From Pseudopedobacter sp039918235 (GTDB taxonomy: Bacteria > Bacteroidota > Bacteroidia > Sphingobacteriales > Sphingobacteriaceae): a stretch of DNA of 64,000 bases. Each line of letters starts with the position of its first letter. Positions within the stretch are counted from its first letter, which is position 1. The stretch lies in the NCBI GenBank assembly GCA_039918235.1, contig JBDSHZ010000157.1:1-64000 (forward strand), written 5' to 3'. Shown in pieces: positions 51,424 through 60,761 of the stretch. Made by a program: the position numbers and the translations under genes. Under the pieces are notes generated by a model. That model saw nothing but the letters and a program-made list of their open reading frames with translations. It had not been told where the DNA came from and ran no database searches.

Positions 51424-51852
51424 CTAAATACTATACAAATCAATCATTTCCTGACTTACAGGCATACCTCTGCCGGTTTTCAAATCAATCATGATGAAAT
51501 CGAACCAGCCGTCTGTACTTATTTTTTTTGTTTTCAGGTTGGTGATTTCAAAAGTTACCCGGCAACCTTTCTTATTCACGCTGATGATTCCTGTCTCTAC
51601 CGAAAACTCATTGCCTAAACTTAATGGTCTTTTATAGTCAATCTGTACCGCTCTTACTACCCAGCCCAAGCCCATTTCTAAAAATTTCTCCATAGACATT
51701 CCATAGAATAGCTCCATTTGTTCGTACCTTGCCGCCAAAACATAATCTAGGTAAATACTATTATGAACATGGCTAAACATGTCAATATCGTCTGGTCTTA
51801 CCTTGTGAGTAGTTGTAAATCTTGAATATTGTTGACTCATTATCTCTTCCAT
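51424..51852 (-). CDS. Acyl-CoA thioesterase (4HBT family)
   Basis: 142 residues, one hotdog domain, with the catalytic Asp in HKVRPDDIDMFSHVHNSIYLDYVLAARYEQ. The second half (VETGIISVNKKGCRVTFEI) is typical of 4HBT enzymes. An inner Met at residue 5 (51840) is an alternative start. It differs clearly from the YbgC-type copy at 46 kb and has no same-strand partner. Confidence 0.88.
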   Translation of the reverse strand: MEEIMSQQYSRFTTTHKVRPDDIDMFSHVHNSIYLDYVLAARYEQMELFYGMSMEKFLEMGLGWVVRAVQIDYKRPLSLGNEFSVETGIISVNKKGCRVTFEITNLKTKKISTDGWFDFIMIDLKTGRGMPVSQEMIDLYSI

Positions 51853-51993
51853 ACAATTGTTATTCCGCTCCTAAAATTCTTGAGCTATTAATTCGCTTTA
51901 ATTTAGATGAACCTACATTCAAAACTTTTAAAATAGGAATTTGTCCCGAAAGTATAAATTAATTAGAATGATTAGCTTTATGCTTTCTAATAT

Positions 51994-53226
51994 ATGATGT
52001 ATTTTTTCTTCTATCATCTGCTTAAAATTACCTGCAAAGTCTATTTCAAGAGGATAAATATTTACCATAGTGAAAACATACCTGCAACAGATCCTTTGAT
52101 TATCTGTGGCAATCATGGTAATTCTTTTATGGATGCCATTTTAATGGCTGTAATTTTTAAAAGAAAATTGCACTTTTTGGCTAGGGCCGATGCTTTTAAT
52201 ACGCCATTTAAAAACTGGTTTCTTTCAAAAATTAATATGATGCCCATTTACCGGATTAGAGATGGGAGGGAAGGACTAAAAAATAATGATGCTATTTTTG
52301 ACCGATGCAAAGAAATATTAGCAAAAAATGGCGCTATTCTAATTTTTCCTGAAGGAAATTGTATTGTAGAAAAGCGATTAAGAGAATTTAAAACAGGCTT
52401 TGTGCATCTTGTTTATGAGTCGGAAGCTAAGAATCTTAAAGTTTTACCGGTAAGTATAAATTATAGCCATCCTCATGCTTTTTATACCGAAGTGAGTTTT
52501 GAGTTTTCAACACCTATTAGTGTTCAAGAAATAAAATCTGATCTGAAATTTATTCCATTTTCAAAAATTTTAGTGGAAATGGTAAACCAGAAAATTTCAG
52601 GAAGGATGATTACTATCCCTAAACCTGAAGATGATGAATTTTATGAACAGGTTTTTACTTTAGTTAGAAATGAAGAATTAAATGATTTAAAATTCACTGA
52701 AAATCAAATAAAAAAAGCTAATGATTTAAATCAATTAAAAGAAGGTAATCGATTATTATTCAATGAAATAAAAAACAAAATTGATTATTATTTTAAGCTA
52801 CTGTATAAATATGAGCTTAATGATAAAGTGATGAAGTCCTACACAAATTCTGATGCTAAATTGTCTCGTACATTGTTATTTCCATTCTATTTTCTTGGTT
52901 ATATCTTCAATTATATTCCTTCTTTTTTGATCAAAAATAAAATTGAAAAAAAAATCAAAGAACCTCAATTTTTAAGTGCCGTTAGAATGGTAGCAGGCAT
53001 GTTTATCTACCTGATTTATATACCGTTATTAATGATTTTTCTTGGACTTTTAATTGGAAGCCAATTAATGTCCGCAATAATTATCATAGGAATATTTGTG
53101 CTTTATTATTTGAGTTTCGAGAAATATAAAAGGTGTATTCAGCTAAAGAAACTAAATTTTCATTCGGAGATGTGTCAAGAATTATTTACTAAAAGAGCTG
53201 AATTGATAGCGCTACTTAATCTTTAA
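51994..53226 (+). CDS. PlsC-type 1-acylglycerol-3-phosphate acyltransferase family protein
   Basis: 410 residues. The acyltransferase motifs are NHGNSFMDAI (near 39; an HX5D spacing, as in the glycerone-phosphate acyltransferase-like branch), MPIYRIRDG (near 88) and IFPEGNC (near 120). The C-terminal half is helical with two or three membrane segments (about 335-375). It should acylate a lysophospholipid or glycerol-phosphate at the inner membrane. Its 3' end overlaps the convergent VOC gene by 11 bp. Confidence 0.88.
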   Translation: MMYFFFYHLLKITCKVYFKRINIYHSENIPATDPLIICGNHGNSFMDAILMAVIFKRKLHFLARADAFNTPFKNWFLSKINMMPIYRIRDGREGLKNNDAIFDRCKEILAKNGAILIFPEGNCIVEKRLREFKTGFVHLVYESEAKNLKVLPVSINYSHPHAFYTEVSFEFSTPISVQEIKSDLKFIPFSKILVEMVNQKISGRMITIPKPEDDEFYEQVFTLVRNEELNDLKFTENQIKKANDLNQLKEGNRLLFNEIKNKIDYYFKLLYKYELNDKVMKSYTNSDAKLSRTLLFPFYFLGYIFNYIPSFLIKNKIEKKIKEPQFLSAVRMVAGMFIYLIYIPLLMIFLGLLIGSQLMSAIIIIGIFVLYYLSFEKYKRCIQLKKLNFHSEMCQELFTKRAELIALLNL

Positions 53227-54274
53227 CTTTAGATAAACCTAACAATTTTATCATCCAGTCTGGAAGGTTTTTATCAGGGTTTCTTGTTTTCATATTTAGA
53301 TAAATGCCCCATTTTTTAAGAATTGGCACTTTATGGGTTTCTACAAATTCTATGAGTGTGCCATCTGGGTCTTCAATATAAGAGAAATGTCCGGCTGCTT
53401 TTCCCATCTCAAAACTATCTTCACTATCTACAGTAAAAGGAAAACCAGCTTCAGCACATTCTTTTTTTAATAATTTCATTCCCATTACATCAAAACAAAC
53501 ATGAATAAAACCATTATCGCCCCAATACCTGTTTTGATAAACTTTTACTGCTTCATCATCTTTTCTTTCAATCAGTTCAATTTCTGTAGTCCCAAAAAGT
53601 TTACTGAAACCTCCGGTACGGGTTTCGCTATGACTGATTAATACTCTTCTTAATTGACTATCTCCACCATTTAAAGCTCTTATATCTGTAAAAACAGATG
53701 TTTGGTCATATTTCAAAAGATCAAACCCCAGTACATCCTGATATAATTTTAAAGAAGCATCAATATCTGAAACTCCTATAACAATCCCACTAACTCCGCC
53801 TGTAAGGTGCTCGTTTTGAGAAAACCAACTATCAATTTCTACTATTTCAAATAAATTATCAAAGGGATCTTGAATGTAGAAATGTTGTTTCCCATTTGGA
53901 GCAGTTGTTAATTCTGATTGAAGGTTTAAGCCTTCAGATTTAAAAAATGAATAGACCTTACCTACATTTCTAGCTTTTATTTTAATGATGTTAATTCCAA
54001 AATCGCCTAATTTTAAAGGATTTATTGGAGAGATTGGCTTTCTATCTTTAAACTGCCATAGTTCAAAACCTGCTCCTCCTTGCATATTCATGGCAAGAAT
54101 AGCATGTCTATTATGCACTTTATTACCGGTATATTTAAACATCAGTGCCGCTTCAGCGGTATCTTCAAAAACAGGAACATCCATACCGAAATATTTACGG
54201 TACCATTTCCAAGATGCCTGAATGTCTTTATACCCTATTCCAATTTGCTGAATCCCGCAGATTTTCTTTTCCAT
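53216..54274 (-). CDS. VOC superfamily protein, two domains
   Basis: 352 residues with two vicinal-oxygen-chelate domains: about 5-130 (IQQIGIGYKDIQASWKWYRKYFG) and about 158-320 (VIGVSDIDASLKLYQDVLGFDLL, ending YIEDPDGTLIEFVETHKVP). Members include dioxygenases and glyoxalases; nothing here fixes the reaction. It is encoded immediately after the GT2 gene on the same strand (1-bp gap) and its end overlaps the acyltransferase gene. Confidence 0.85.
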   Translation of the reverse strand: MEKKICGIQQIGIGYKDIQASWKWYRKYFGMDVPVFEDTAEAALMFKYTGNKVHNRHAILAMNMQGGAGFELWQFKDRKPISPINPLKLGDFGINIIKIKARNVGKVYSFFKSEGLNLQSELTTAPNGKQHFYIQDPFDNLFEIVEIDSWFSQNEHLTGGVSGIVIGVSDIDASLKLYQDVLGFDLLKYDQTSVFTDIRALNGGDSQLRRVLISHSETRTGGFSKLFGTTEIELIERKDDEAVKVYQNRYWGDNGFIHVCFDVMGMKLLKKECAEAGFPFTVDSEDSFEMGKAAGHFSYIEDPDGTLIEFVETHKVPILKKWGIYLNMKTRNPDKNLPDWMIKLLGLSKVKD

Positions 54275-54275
54275 A

Positions 54276-54983
54276 TCAATACTTGAGCTCGCTGCTGTGA
54301 TGATTCAACATTTTTTTATAAAACCTGATGATTTTGTCATGGTCCATTTTTGAATAAAACATCATGAAAACAATGAAATTGGCAATATTTACCCTTAAAT
54401 AACTATTGTGATCGTATTTCCTGGCAGAAACTAAAACGTTTTTAGGGATAATTTTAAAAGGATGTTTTTTTCTTGCTCTAATAATAATGTCATAATCTTC
54501 CATTACTTTATGTTCTTCAGAATAACCTCCTAATTCATCAAATAATTCTCTGGTGATATAAAGCGATTGATCTCCGCCTCGGCACATCAATCTATCAAAT
54601 CGGGTGAAATAAGCATTTACTTTTAAAATTTTCTTTTCAGAATCAAATTTAAAACGGTAACAACCAATAGGAAAACCTCCTTTTAAAGCTTCTTCTATAT
54701 CTAAAAAAAAACTAAGTGGGGGTAAAGTATCAGCATGTAAAAAATATAGCACATCACCTTTAGCCTGCTTGGCGCCATAATTCATTTGTTTGGCTCTGCC
54801 TTTGTGTGGAGATGAAATAAATTTGATCCCCAAACTTTCTGTAAGTCTTTGGGTATCATCAGAACTTCCACCGTCTACCACCAAAATCTCTAAGTTTTTA
54901 TGGCTTAATTCTTGTAATTGACCAAGTAGCTTTAATATCTGTTCACTTTCATTATATGTAGGAATAATTATACTTAAAAACAT
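54276..54983 (-). CDS. Family 2 glycosyltransferase (TIGR04283-like)
   Basis: 235 residues of the GT-A fold. The start LSIIIPTYNESEQILKLLGQL and VDGGSSDDT are typical GT2, with the metal motif in FLHADTLPP near residue 85 and CRGGDQSLYITRELFDELGGY near 135. The C-terminus is amphipathic. TIGR04283 members are often found near lipid or arsenosugar genes; the acceptor here is unknown. It is the first of two genes with the VOC protein. Confidence 0.88.
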   Translation of the reverse strand: MFLSIIIPTYNESEQILKLLGQLQELSHKNLEILVVDGGSSDDTQRLTESLGIKFISSPHKGRAKQMNYGAKQAKGDVLYFLHADTLPPLSFFLDIEEALKGGFPIGCYRFKFDSEKKILKVNAYFTRFDRLMCRGGDQSLYITRELFDELGGYSEEHKVMEDYDIIIRARKKHPFKIIPKNVLVSARKYDHNSYLRVNIANFIVFMMFYSKMDHDKIIRFYKKMLNHHSSELKY

Positions 54984-55091
54984 ATTTTTGAAAGTTTATT
55001 GTAAAATCTCAGACGAATAAAATTAATTGGATTAAAAATCTAAACTAACTTAAATTACGTCTTTAATACAAATACAGATTCAAATTAAATC

Positions 55092-55892
55092 ATGAAAATA
55101 CAAAAAATGAAAATCCTGACCTTTATCAGTTTTGTTATATTAGGAATCACTAGCTGTGGTATTCAAAAGCCTAATCAAATGAATAATGATATTAAAACCA
55201 CCAAGTTTAATGATTTATCAGAACAGTTGCTTTTAAATTTAAAGGCAAACAAAAGCGTAACTGCTATTCAAGATCAATTGGCTAAAACTACCGAAAGTGA
55301 ACTTGAAGAAGGATTGCCGTTAGACGAGCAGCGGAAAGCCTTCTGGATCAATATCTACAATGGATATGTTATCGCTATCCTTAAAAAGGATAAGAGTGCG
55401 TTTGATGATAGGGGCGCTTTCTTTTCTAAAAAGCAACTTAATATTGCTGGAGAAATGTTGAGTTTTGATGATTTGGAGAATGGAATGATCAGAAAATCTC
55501 AGTATAAATTTGGATTGGGATATGTAGGTAAAGTTTTTCCTTCTGCTTTCGAGCGTCATTTGAGAGTTAAACAAAGAGATTATAGAATTCATTTTGCGAT
55601 AAACTGTGGAGCTAAAAGTTGCCCTCCAGTTAGAATTTACAAATCAGAAACAGTAAACAACCAATTACAGAATGCAGCAAAAGCTTACTTAAAATCACAG
55701 ACTAAATACTCTGAAAAGGAAAATTCGGTTGAAACAAGTACTTTAATGAGCTGGTTTAGAGGAGATTTTGGAGGTAAATCTGGTACTAAGAAAATTCTTA
55801 AAGAATTCAATTTTATTCCAGATGAAAGTAATCCTAGTATAACTTATGGCGGTTACGATTGGACTTTAGAACTTAATAATTTTGCGGACTAA
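55092..55892 (+). CDS. DUF547 domain lipoprotein
   Basis: 266 residues. A lipoprotein signal ends in GITSCGIQ with Cys at residue 22. The DUF547 domain spans about 70-230, with AFWINIYNGYVI, HFAINCGAKSCPPVRIY and the late MSWFRGDFG block. The function of DUF547 is unknown; conserved Cys/His residues (INCGAKSCPP) suggest an enzyme fold. It should be anchored in a membrane facing the periplasm. rpsO follows with its own promoter. Confidence 0.92.
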   Translation: MKIQKMKILTFISFVILGITSCGIQKPNQMNNDIKTTKFNDLSEQLLLNLKANKSVTAIQDQLAKTTESELEEGLPLDEQRKAFWINIYNGYVIAILKKDKSAFDDRGAFFSKKQLNIAGEMLSFDDLENGMIRKSQYKFGLGYVGKVFPSAFERHLRVKQRDYRIHFAINCGAKSCPPVRIYKSETVNNQLQNAAKAYLKSQTKYSEKENSVETSTLMSWFRGDFGGKSGTKKILKEFNFIPDESNPSITYGGYDWTLELNNFAD

Positions 55893-55896
55893 ATAA

Positions 55897-55927
55897 TTTG
55901 ATAATTAAATAATTAGGTGTATTTTTG
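55897..55927 (+). promoter_or_regulatory. rpsO promoter, perfect Bacteroidota consensus
   Basis: TTTG (55897-55900), a 19-nt spacer and TATTTTTG (55920-55927) match the -33/-7 consensus fully. The -7 box is flanked by TAGGTG (55914-55919) and CACCTA (55929-55934), a 6-bp inverted repeat. The transcript leader before the ATG would be about 40 nt. Confidence 0.8.
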
Positions 55928-55972
55928 CCACCTATTAATTAAATATTTAACAACTTTAATATTATTCAGGTA

Positions 55973-56257
55973 ATGTATTTAAGTACAGAAAAGAAGAAAG
56001 AAATCTTCAAACAACACGGAGAAGTAGATACCAACACTGGTTCTGCAGAAGGTCAAGTAGCATTATTCACTTACAGAATTGCGCACTTAACAGGTCATTT
56101 AAAAAAGAATAAAAAAGATTTTTCTACCCAATTAGCACTTCAAAAATTAGTTGGTAAAAGAAGAGCTTTATTAGCTTATCTTTTTAAGAAAGATATCGAA
56201 AGATACAGAGCTATTATCAAAGCATTAGGATTAAGAGATATCATCAAGTCTATTTAA
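55973..56257 (+). CDS. rpsO: 30S ribosomal protein S15
   Basis: 94 residues of the S15 four-helix fold, slightly longer than the usual 89. The start MYLSTEKKKEIFKQHG and the block HLTGHLKKNKKDFSTQLALQKLVGKRRALLAYL are typical. It binds 16S rRNA early in 30S assembly. It has a consensus promoter and its own terminator, so it is a single-gene unit; no pnp gene follows, unlike in many bacteria. Confidence 0.97.
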   Translation: MYLSTEKKKEIFKQHGEVDTNTGSAEGQVALFTYRIAHLTGHLKKNKKDFSTQLALQKLVGKRRALLAYLFKKDIERYRAIIKALGLRDIIKSI

Positions 56258-56276
56258 GTTCTAGCTAAAAAACTAA

Positions 56277-56316
56277 AAAGAGCCATTTTACGAAAGTAAA
56301 GTGGCTCTTTTTTTTT
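56277..56316 (+). terminator. Intrinsic terminator of rpsO
   Basis: AGAGCCATTTTA (56279-56290) pairs with TAAAGTGGCTCT (from 56297), with one G-U pair, followed by a T-run. It lies 20 bp after the rpsO stop. Confidence 0.9.
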
Positions 56317-56351
56317 GATAAATTTGTAGTTTTAATTGAAATATTATTCTC

Positions 56352-56987
56352 GTGAAAAATAAATATCCTTTTATATTTTGTTTGGTGATTGCTTTAATAG
56401 CTTGGTTTGCAGTTGCTCTTCAGTTGTATGTAACGCTAATGAATCGCATATTGCCTTTAGCTCAAAGTCTTCAAAAGTTTTTCAGCTATTTTACTATTTT
56501 AACCAATATGCTGGTTGGGCTGTGTTTTACAGTTTTATTTATCACTCCATCATCTTCTCTAGGGAAGTGGTTTTCAAAAAACACTACATTAACGGCGATT
56601 ACAGTTTATATTTTAGTAGTTGGTGCAGTATATAATTTGGTGCTAAGATCTTCGAGTCATCCCGTAGGTTTGGGTATTTTAGCTGATGAACTTTTACATT
56701 CAGTTATTCCAATCTTCTTTGTAGGGTTTTGGTTTTTGAAAGTACCAAAAAAAGGATTGGAGTATCATCAAGCTTATTTATGGCTTACATTTCCTATCAT
56801 TTACATGATCTACATTTTAATTAGAGGATCAATAGTACATCAGTATCCTTATTTCTTTCTAAATGTGGATAGTTTTGGGTATGAAGCAGTACTGATTAAT
56901 TGCTTGGGTCTCTTCTTTATTTTTTTAGGTCTTTTTTTCCTTTTTATATGGATAGCAAAAATGATGTCTAAACCAAAGATTGCTTAA
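56352..56987 (+). CDS. Pr6Pr family membrane protein
   Basis: 211 residues with about six transmembrane helices. The Pr6Pr/FAR-17a-like pattern is FFSYFTILTNMLVGL (near 43) and HSVIPIFFVGFW (near 115). The role of the family in bacteria is not known. The start is GTG; the adjacent KNKYPFIFCLVIALIAWFAVALQLY is a normal first helix. Its stop overlaps the dnaB stop by 4 bp in convergent orientation. Confidence 0.87.
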   Translation: MKNKYPFIFCLVIALIAWFAVALQLYVTLMNRILPLAQSLQKFFSYFTILTNMLVGLCFTVLFITPSSSLGKWFSKNTTLTAITVYILVVGAVYNLVLRSSSHPVGLGILADELLHSVIPIFFVGFWFLKVPKKGLEYHQAYLWLTFPIIYMIYILIRGSIVHQYPYFFLNVDSFGYEAVLINCLGLFFIFLGLFFLFIWIAKMMSKPKIA

Positions 56988-58540
56988 AAGGGTGGATCTT
57001 CGTCCTCGTTATCCCAATTTTTAGGTTTTAAAGTGATGCTTTCAAACTGGGCAGAAGGTGATAAGCTAGAAAAAGGATCAGCAGCATTATTGTCTGAAGA
57101 AGCACTTATTCCTCCAAAACCTTCTTCTAAGTCGGTGAATTTTACATATTTACCAATAAACTTTAAAGGAACAGTTCCGGTTTCACCGTTTCTGTGCTTC
57201 GCTATAATTACTTCACCTATACCTGCAGTTGGGTTTCCATTTTCATCCTGATCTAAACCATAATATTCTGGTCTGTACAAAAAGAGCACCATATCGGCAT
57301 CCTGTTCAATAGCTCCAGATTCCCTTAAATCAGAAAGCATTGGCTTTTTTGAGCCTCCAGGTCTGTTTTCAACCGCCCTACTTAACTGTGATAAAGCGAT
57401 TACTGGTACATTTAACTCTTTAGCCACTTGCTTTAAAGCTCTTGAAATACTACTTATTTCCTGCTCTCTATTTCCACCACCTTTACCGTCAGCTTTTCCT
57501 TGCATCAGTTGAAGATAATCGATGATGATCATCTGAATATCGTATTGCGCTTTTAACCTTCTGCATTTAGCTCTAAATTCAAATACATTTAAAGCAGGAG
57601 TATCATCAATAATTAAAGGAGCTTCACTTAGGTTGCCGATTTTTGAAGTCAGCTGATGCCATTCCCAATCTAATAACTGTCCTTTTCTTATTTTTTCCTG
57701 TTCAATTTCTGCCTCACCAGATATTAAACGATTGGTCAGCTGAACGGAAGACATCTCCAAAGAAAAGAAAACAACGGGTTTGCCAAATTGTACCGCGGCG
57801 TTTCTTGCACAACTCAATACAAATGCTGTTTTTCCCATGGCCGGACGAGCAGCTATAATTACCAAATCTGATTTTTGCCAGCCGTTGGTCACTCTGTCTA
57901 AAGCTGTAAATCCTGAAGGAACTCCCGTTAAAGTATCTTCTTTTCCTCTTAAAGATTCTAAAACCTTCAAAGACTCTTTAACAATATCATCTATTTTTCT
58001 AGAATCTCTTCTTAAGTTATTTTGAGCAATGTCAAATAAGTTTTTCTCTGCATAATCCAACAGCTCAAAAACATCACTCGTATCTTCATAAGATTGATTG
58101 ATGATATCTGTTGATATTCTGATCAGTTCTCTCTGAATAAACTTTTGAGAAATAATACGGGCATGAAACTCAATATTGGCAGCAGAAGCAACCCTATTGG
58201 TTAATTCTGTGATGTAAAAAGCACCGCCAACCATTTCTAAATCTCCCTGTTGCCTCAATTGAGAGGTAACAGTTAAAATATCAACAGGGGAGGAAGCGGT
58301 AAATAAAGTTTGAATGGATTCAAATATTTTCTGATGAGCATCTTTGTAAAAAACATCAGGTTTCAGAATATCAATCACTGCTGAAAGCGCATCTTTCTCC
58401 AACATTAAAGCACCTAAAACAGCTTCTTCTAAGTCTAATGCCTGCGGGGGCAATTTCCCCATTCCAGACACCAAACTGCTCAGCCTGCTTCTTTTGTCTT
58501 TTGATAGCGGTGATTTGTTGGATTCAGATTCTAAACTCAT
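56984..58540 (-). CDS. dnaB: Replicative DNA helicase DnaB
   Basis: 518 residues. The N-terminal primase-binding domain (PPQALDLEEAVLGALML) is followed by a linker and the RecA-like ATPase with Walker A ARPAMGKTAF near 235, Walker B IIIDYLQLM near 345 and SDLRESGAIEQDADMVLF near 405. Hexamers unwind DNA at the fork. No intein is present. The first 25 residues are a polar extension. The upstream gap of 276 bp is rich in palindromes and TGTTGAT motifs. Confidence 0.97.
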   Translation of the reverse strand: MSLESESNKSPLSKDKRSRLSSLVSGMGKLPPQALDLEEAVLGALMLEKDALSAVIDILKPDVFYKDAHQKIFESIQTLFTASSPVDILTVTSQLRQQGDLEMVGGAFYITELTNRVASAANIEFHARIISQKFIQRELIRISTDIINQSYEDTSDVFELLDYAEKNLFDIAQNNLRRDSRKIDDIVKESLKVLESLRGKEDTLTGVPSGFTALDRVTNGWQKSDLVIIAARPAMGKTAFVLSCARNAAVQFGKPVVFFSLEMSSVQLTNRLISGEAEIEQEKIRKGQLLDWEWHQLTSKIGNLSEAPLIIDDTPALNVFEFRAKCRRLKAQYDIQMIIIDYLQLMQGKADGKGGGNREQEISSISRALKQVAKELNVPVIALSQLSRAVENRPGGSKKPMLSDLRESGAIEQDADMVLFLYRPEYYGLDQDENGNPTAGIGEVIIAKHRNGETGTVPLKFIGKYVKFTDLEEGFGGISASSDNNAADPFSSLSPSAQFESITLKPKNWDNEDEDPPF

Positions 58541-58669
58541 AAATACAAAATTATAGAAAAAATCAGCATCAAGTTAAAGAGTTATAAACAGCATTCATAG
58601 TGTATATAATACACAAATCTGCTTTAAGCACTATTTATATACTAGTTTTCAACAGTATATGTTCATATC

Positions 58670-58688
58670 TTGTTGATAACATCAACAA
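58670..58688. promoter_or_regulatory. Perfect palindrome with DnaA-box-like arms upstream of dnaB and rlmB
   Basis: TTGTTGAT-AAC-ATCAACAA is a perfect 8+8 inverted repeat in the divergent gap. Part of it reads TTATCAACA on the minus strand, one base from the DnaA box TTATCCACA. A further TGTTGATA lies at 58736-58743. It may be an operator or a DnaA-binding element. The rest of 58541-58816 is AT-rich without a gene. Confidence 0.4.
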
Positions 58689-58816
58689 ATATGCATTTAC
58701 GAACTGTATTGGAGGTGTTAATAAAATTACACGATGTTGATAGGGTTTATGCTATTGATTATTCTTAATCATTTTCTTAACTAAGGAAGAAGCTTTTTTT
58801 TAAATTGCGCCATAAT

Positions 58817-59584
58817 ATGGAAAGAAAATTTCAAAACACTTCTAAGGAAGTGAATCAAATGATTTTTGGGATAAGGGCAGTGATTGAAGCCATTGGGTCT
58901 GGGAAAGATATAGAATCTCTTTTTTTACAGAGAGGCTTAACCGGAGGCTTAATTTCTGAACTTAAAACTTTACTAAGAGAATATGATATTCCCTCTCAAC
59001 AAGTCCCGATTGAGAAATTAAATAGAATTACTGCAAAGAATCATCAAGGAGTAGTGGCATTTATTTCTCCAATAACTTACCAAAAAGTAGAGGACATTAT
59101 TCCAATGGTATTTGAAAAGGGAGAGGTTCCTTTGATTATTATTTTAGATGGAATAACCGACGTTAGAAATTTTGGAGCGATAGCCAGGACAGCAGAATGT
59201 TGTGGGGCACATGCCATTGTAGTTCCAAAAAAAGGATCGGCACAGGTAAATCCAGATGCTGTGAAAACTTCAGCAGGAGCATTGTATAAAATTCCTGTTT
59301 GCAGGCATGATAGCCTTCTGCAGGTTTTAAGATTCTTAAAAGATTCAGGATTACAGATTGTTTCCTGTACAGAAAAAACGGATGATTTTATTTATAAACC
59401 AGATTATACAGCACCAACTGCAATTATAATGGGTGCTGAGGATGAAGGTATTACATTTGAACTGATCAGAAATTCTGATTATTTGACAAAGATTCCAATG
59501 GTTGGTGAAATTGAATCTTTGAATGTTTCGGTTTCTGCCGGAGTGATTTTGTACGAGGCTGTGAGGCAAAGAATGAATTCTTAA
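58817..59584 (+). CDS. rlmB: TrmH/RlmB-type 2'-O-ribose RNA methyltransferase
   Basis: 255 residues from the ATG at 58817; an in-frame TTG 12 bp earlier is less likely. The N-terminal substrate-binding domain (MIFGIRAVIEAIGSGKDIESLFL) is followed by the SPOUT knot domain with LDGITDVRNFGAIARTAECCGAHAI, MGAEDEGI and the C-terminal IPMVGEIESLNVSVSAGVILYEAVRQR. This order is typical of RlmB, which methylates Gm2251 in 23S rRNA, but other TrmH-family targets cannot be excluded. Confidence 0.9.
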   Translation: MERKFQNTSKEVNQMIFGIRAVIEAIGSGKDIESLFLQRGLTGGLISELKTLLREYDIPSQQVPIEKLNRITAKNHQGVVAFISPITYQKVEDIIPMVFEKGEVPLIIILDGITDVRNFGAIARTAECCGAHAIVVPKKGSAQVNPDAVKTSAGALYKIPVCRHDSLLQVLRFLKDSGLQIVSCTEKTDDFIYKPDYTAPTAIIMGAEDEGITFELIRNSDYLTKIPMVGEIESLNVSVSAGVILYEAVRQRMNS

Positions 59585-59617
59585 CCAAAATTCATTTATT
59601 TACTTTTCAATATATTT

Positions 59618-59666
59618 AAAAAAAGCAGTTAAAGAGCTTAACAAAGTCCTTTAACTGCTTTTTTTT
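59618..59666. terminator. Bidirectional terminator between rlmB and manC
   Basis: AAGCAGTTAAAG (59623-59634) pairs perfectly with CTTTAACTGCTT (59649-59660). There are A-runs before and T-runs after, so it can serve both convergent genes. The 3' T-run overlaps the end of the manC-like gene. Confidence 0.9.
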
Positions 59667-60750
59667 AGATATACTTAGTTCCAAATTTGTGCTTCACATC
59701 TGAAACCACTTGTTTTACATGTTGCTCTTTATCTTTCGGGCAAATCATTAAGGTGTTATTGGATTCTACCACAATAAAATCATGAAGCCCGTTTAAAATC
59801 ACCAATTTTTCTGAAGGAACATTCACCATACAATTAGAAGAATTATACATGATCACTTTTTCAGGATTGATGACTGCGTTGCCAACATAATCCTTTTCCG
59901 CCAAATCATAAACTGAAGCCCAAGTCCCTAAATCTGACCATCCAAAATCAGAGGGCATTACATAAACATTATCAGCCTTTTCCATAATTCCATAATCTAT
60001 AGAAATATTAGTGCAACGCTGAAAAGCTGTCTGAATAAAATTTTTCTCTGTATTGGTATTATAATGAGGTTTTCCGGCTTTAAATATTTCACTCATTTCT
60101 GGTAGAAACTTATCAAAAGCAGTGATGATGTTACGCACTGACCAAATAAAAATCCCTGAATTCCATAAGAAATCGCCACTTGCTAAAAATGTTTTTGCAA
60201 TTTCTAAGGATGGTTTTTCAGTAAATGTCTTTACTTTATGGAATGTTTCCGAAATTATTTTATTAGAATATTGTATGTATCCATAGCCAGTATCAGGACG
60301 GGATGGCTTAATACCTAAAGTAATCAGACAGTCGTTTTCTTTAGCGGCAACTAGTGATTTATTGATGATATCGATGAAATTATCAGTTTCTAAAATCAAG
60401 TGATCAGAAGGGGCAACTACTACCTGAGCATCACGATTTAACTGCTTAATTTTATAACATCCATAAGCAATACAGGGTGCTGTATTACGCATAATTGGCT
60501 CACCTATGATTTGATTGTCCTCAATTTCTGGTAATTGTTCTTTTACCAGATCAAAATAACTTTCATTGGTTAAAATAAATATGTTGGCAACCGGAACAAT
60601 CTTTTTGAATCGGTCAAATGTGTTTTGTATTAAGCTTTTTCCAGTTCCTAAAACATCTAAAAACTGTTTTGGATAAGTGGTTCTACTAACCGGCCAGAAT
60701 CTGCTCCCAATCCCACCAGCCATAATTAGCACATAATTATTCTCGTTCAT
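59665..60750 (-). CDS. manC: Mannose-1-phosphate guanylyltransferase
   Basis: 361 residues of the nucleotidyltransferase GT-A fold. The GTP-binding start is MAGGIGSRFWPVSRTTYPKQF near residue 11, then VAPSDHLI near 112, FTEKPSLEIAKTF near 185 and DYGIMEKADNVYVMPSDFGWSDLGTW near 260. It makes GDP-mannose for surface glycans. It lacks the C-terminal isomerase domain of bifunctional enzymes. It lies 11 bp after the arabinose-5-P isomerase gene. Confidence 0.93.
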   Translation of the reverse strand: MNENNYVLIMAGGIGSRFWPVSRTTYPKQFLDVLGTGKSLIQNTFDRFKKIVPVANIFILTNESYFDLVKEQLPEIEDNQIIGEPIMRNTAPCIAYGCYKIKQLNRDAQVVVAPSDHLILETDNFIDIINKSLVAAKENDCLITLGIKPSRPDTGYGYIQYSNKIISETFHKVKTFTEKPSLEIAKTFLASGDFLWNSGIFIWSVRNIITAFDKFLPEMSEIFKAGKPHYNTNTEKNFIQTAFQRCTNISIDYGIMEKADNVYVMPSDFGWSDLGTWASVYDLAEKDYVGNAVINPEKVIMYNSSNCMVNVPSEKLVILNGLHDFIVVESNNTLMICPKDKEQHVKQVVSDVKHKFGTKYI

Positions 60751-60761
60751 TTAGCTTATAA

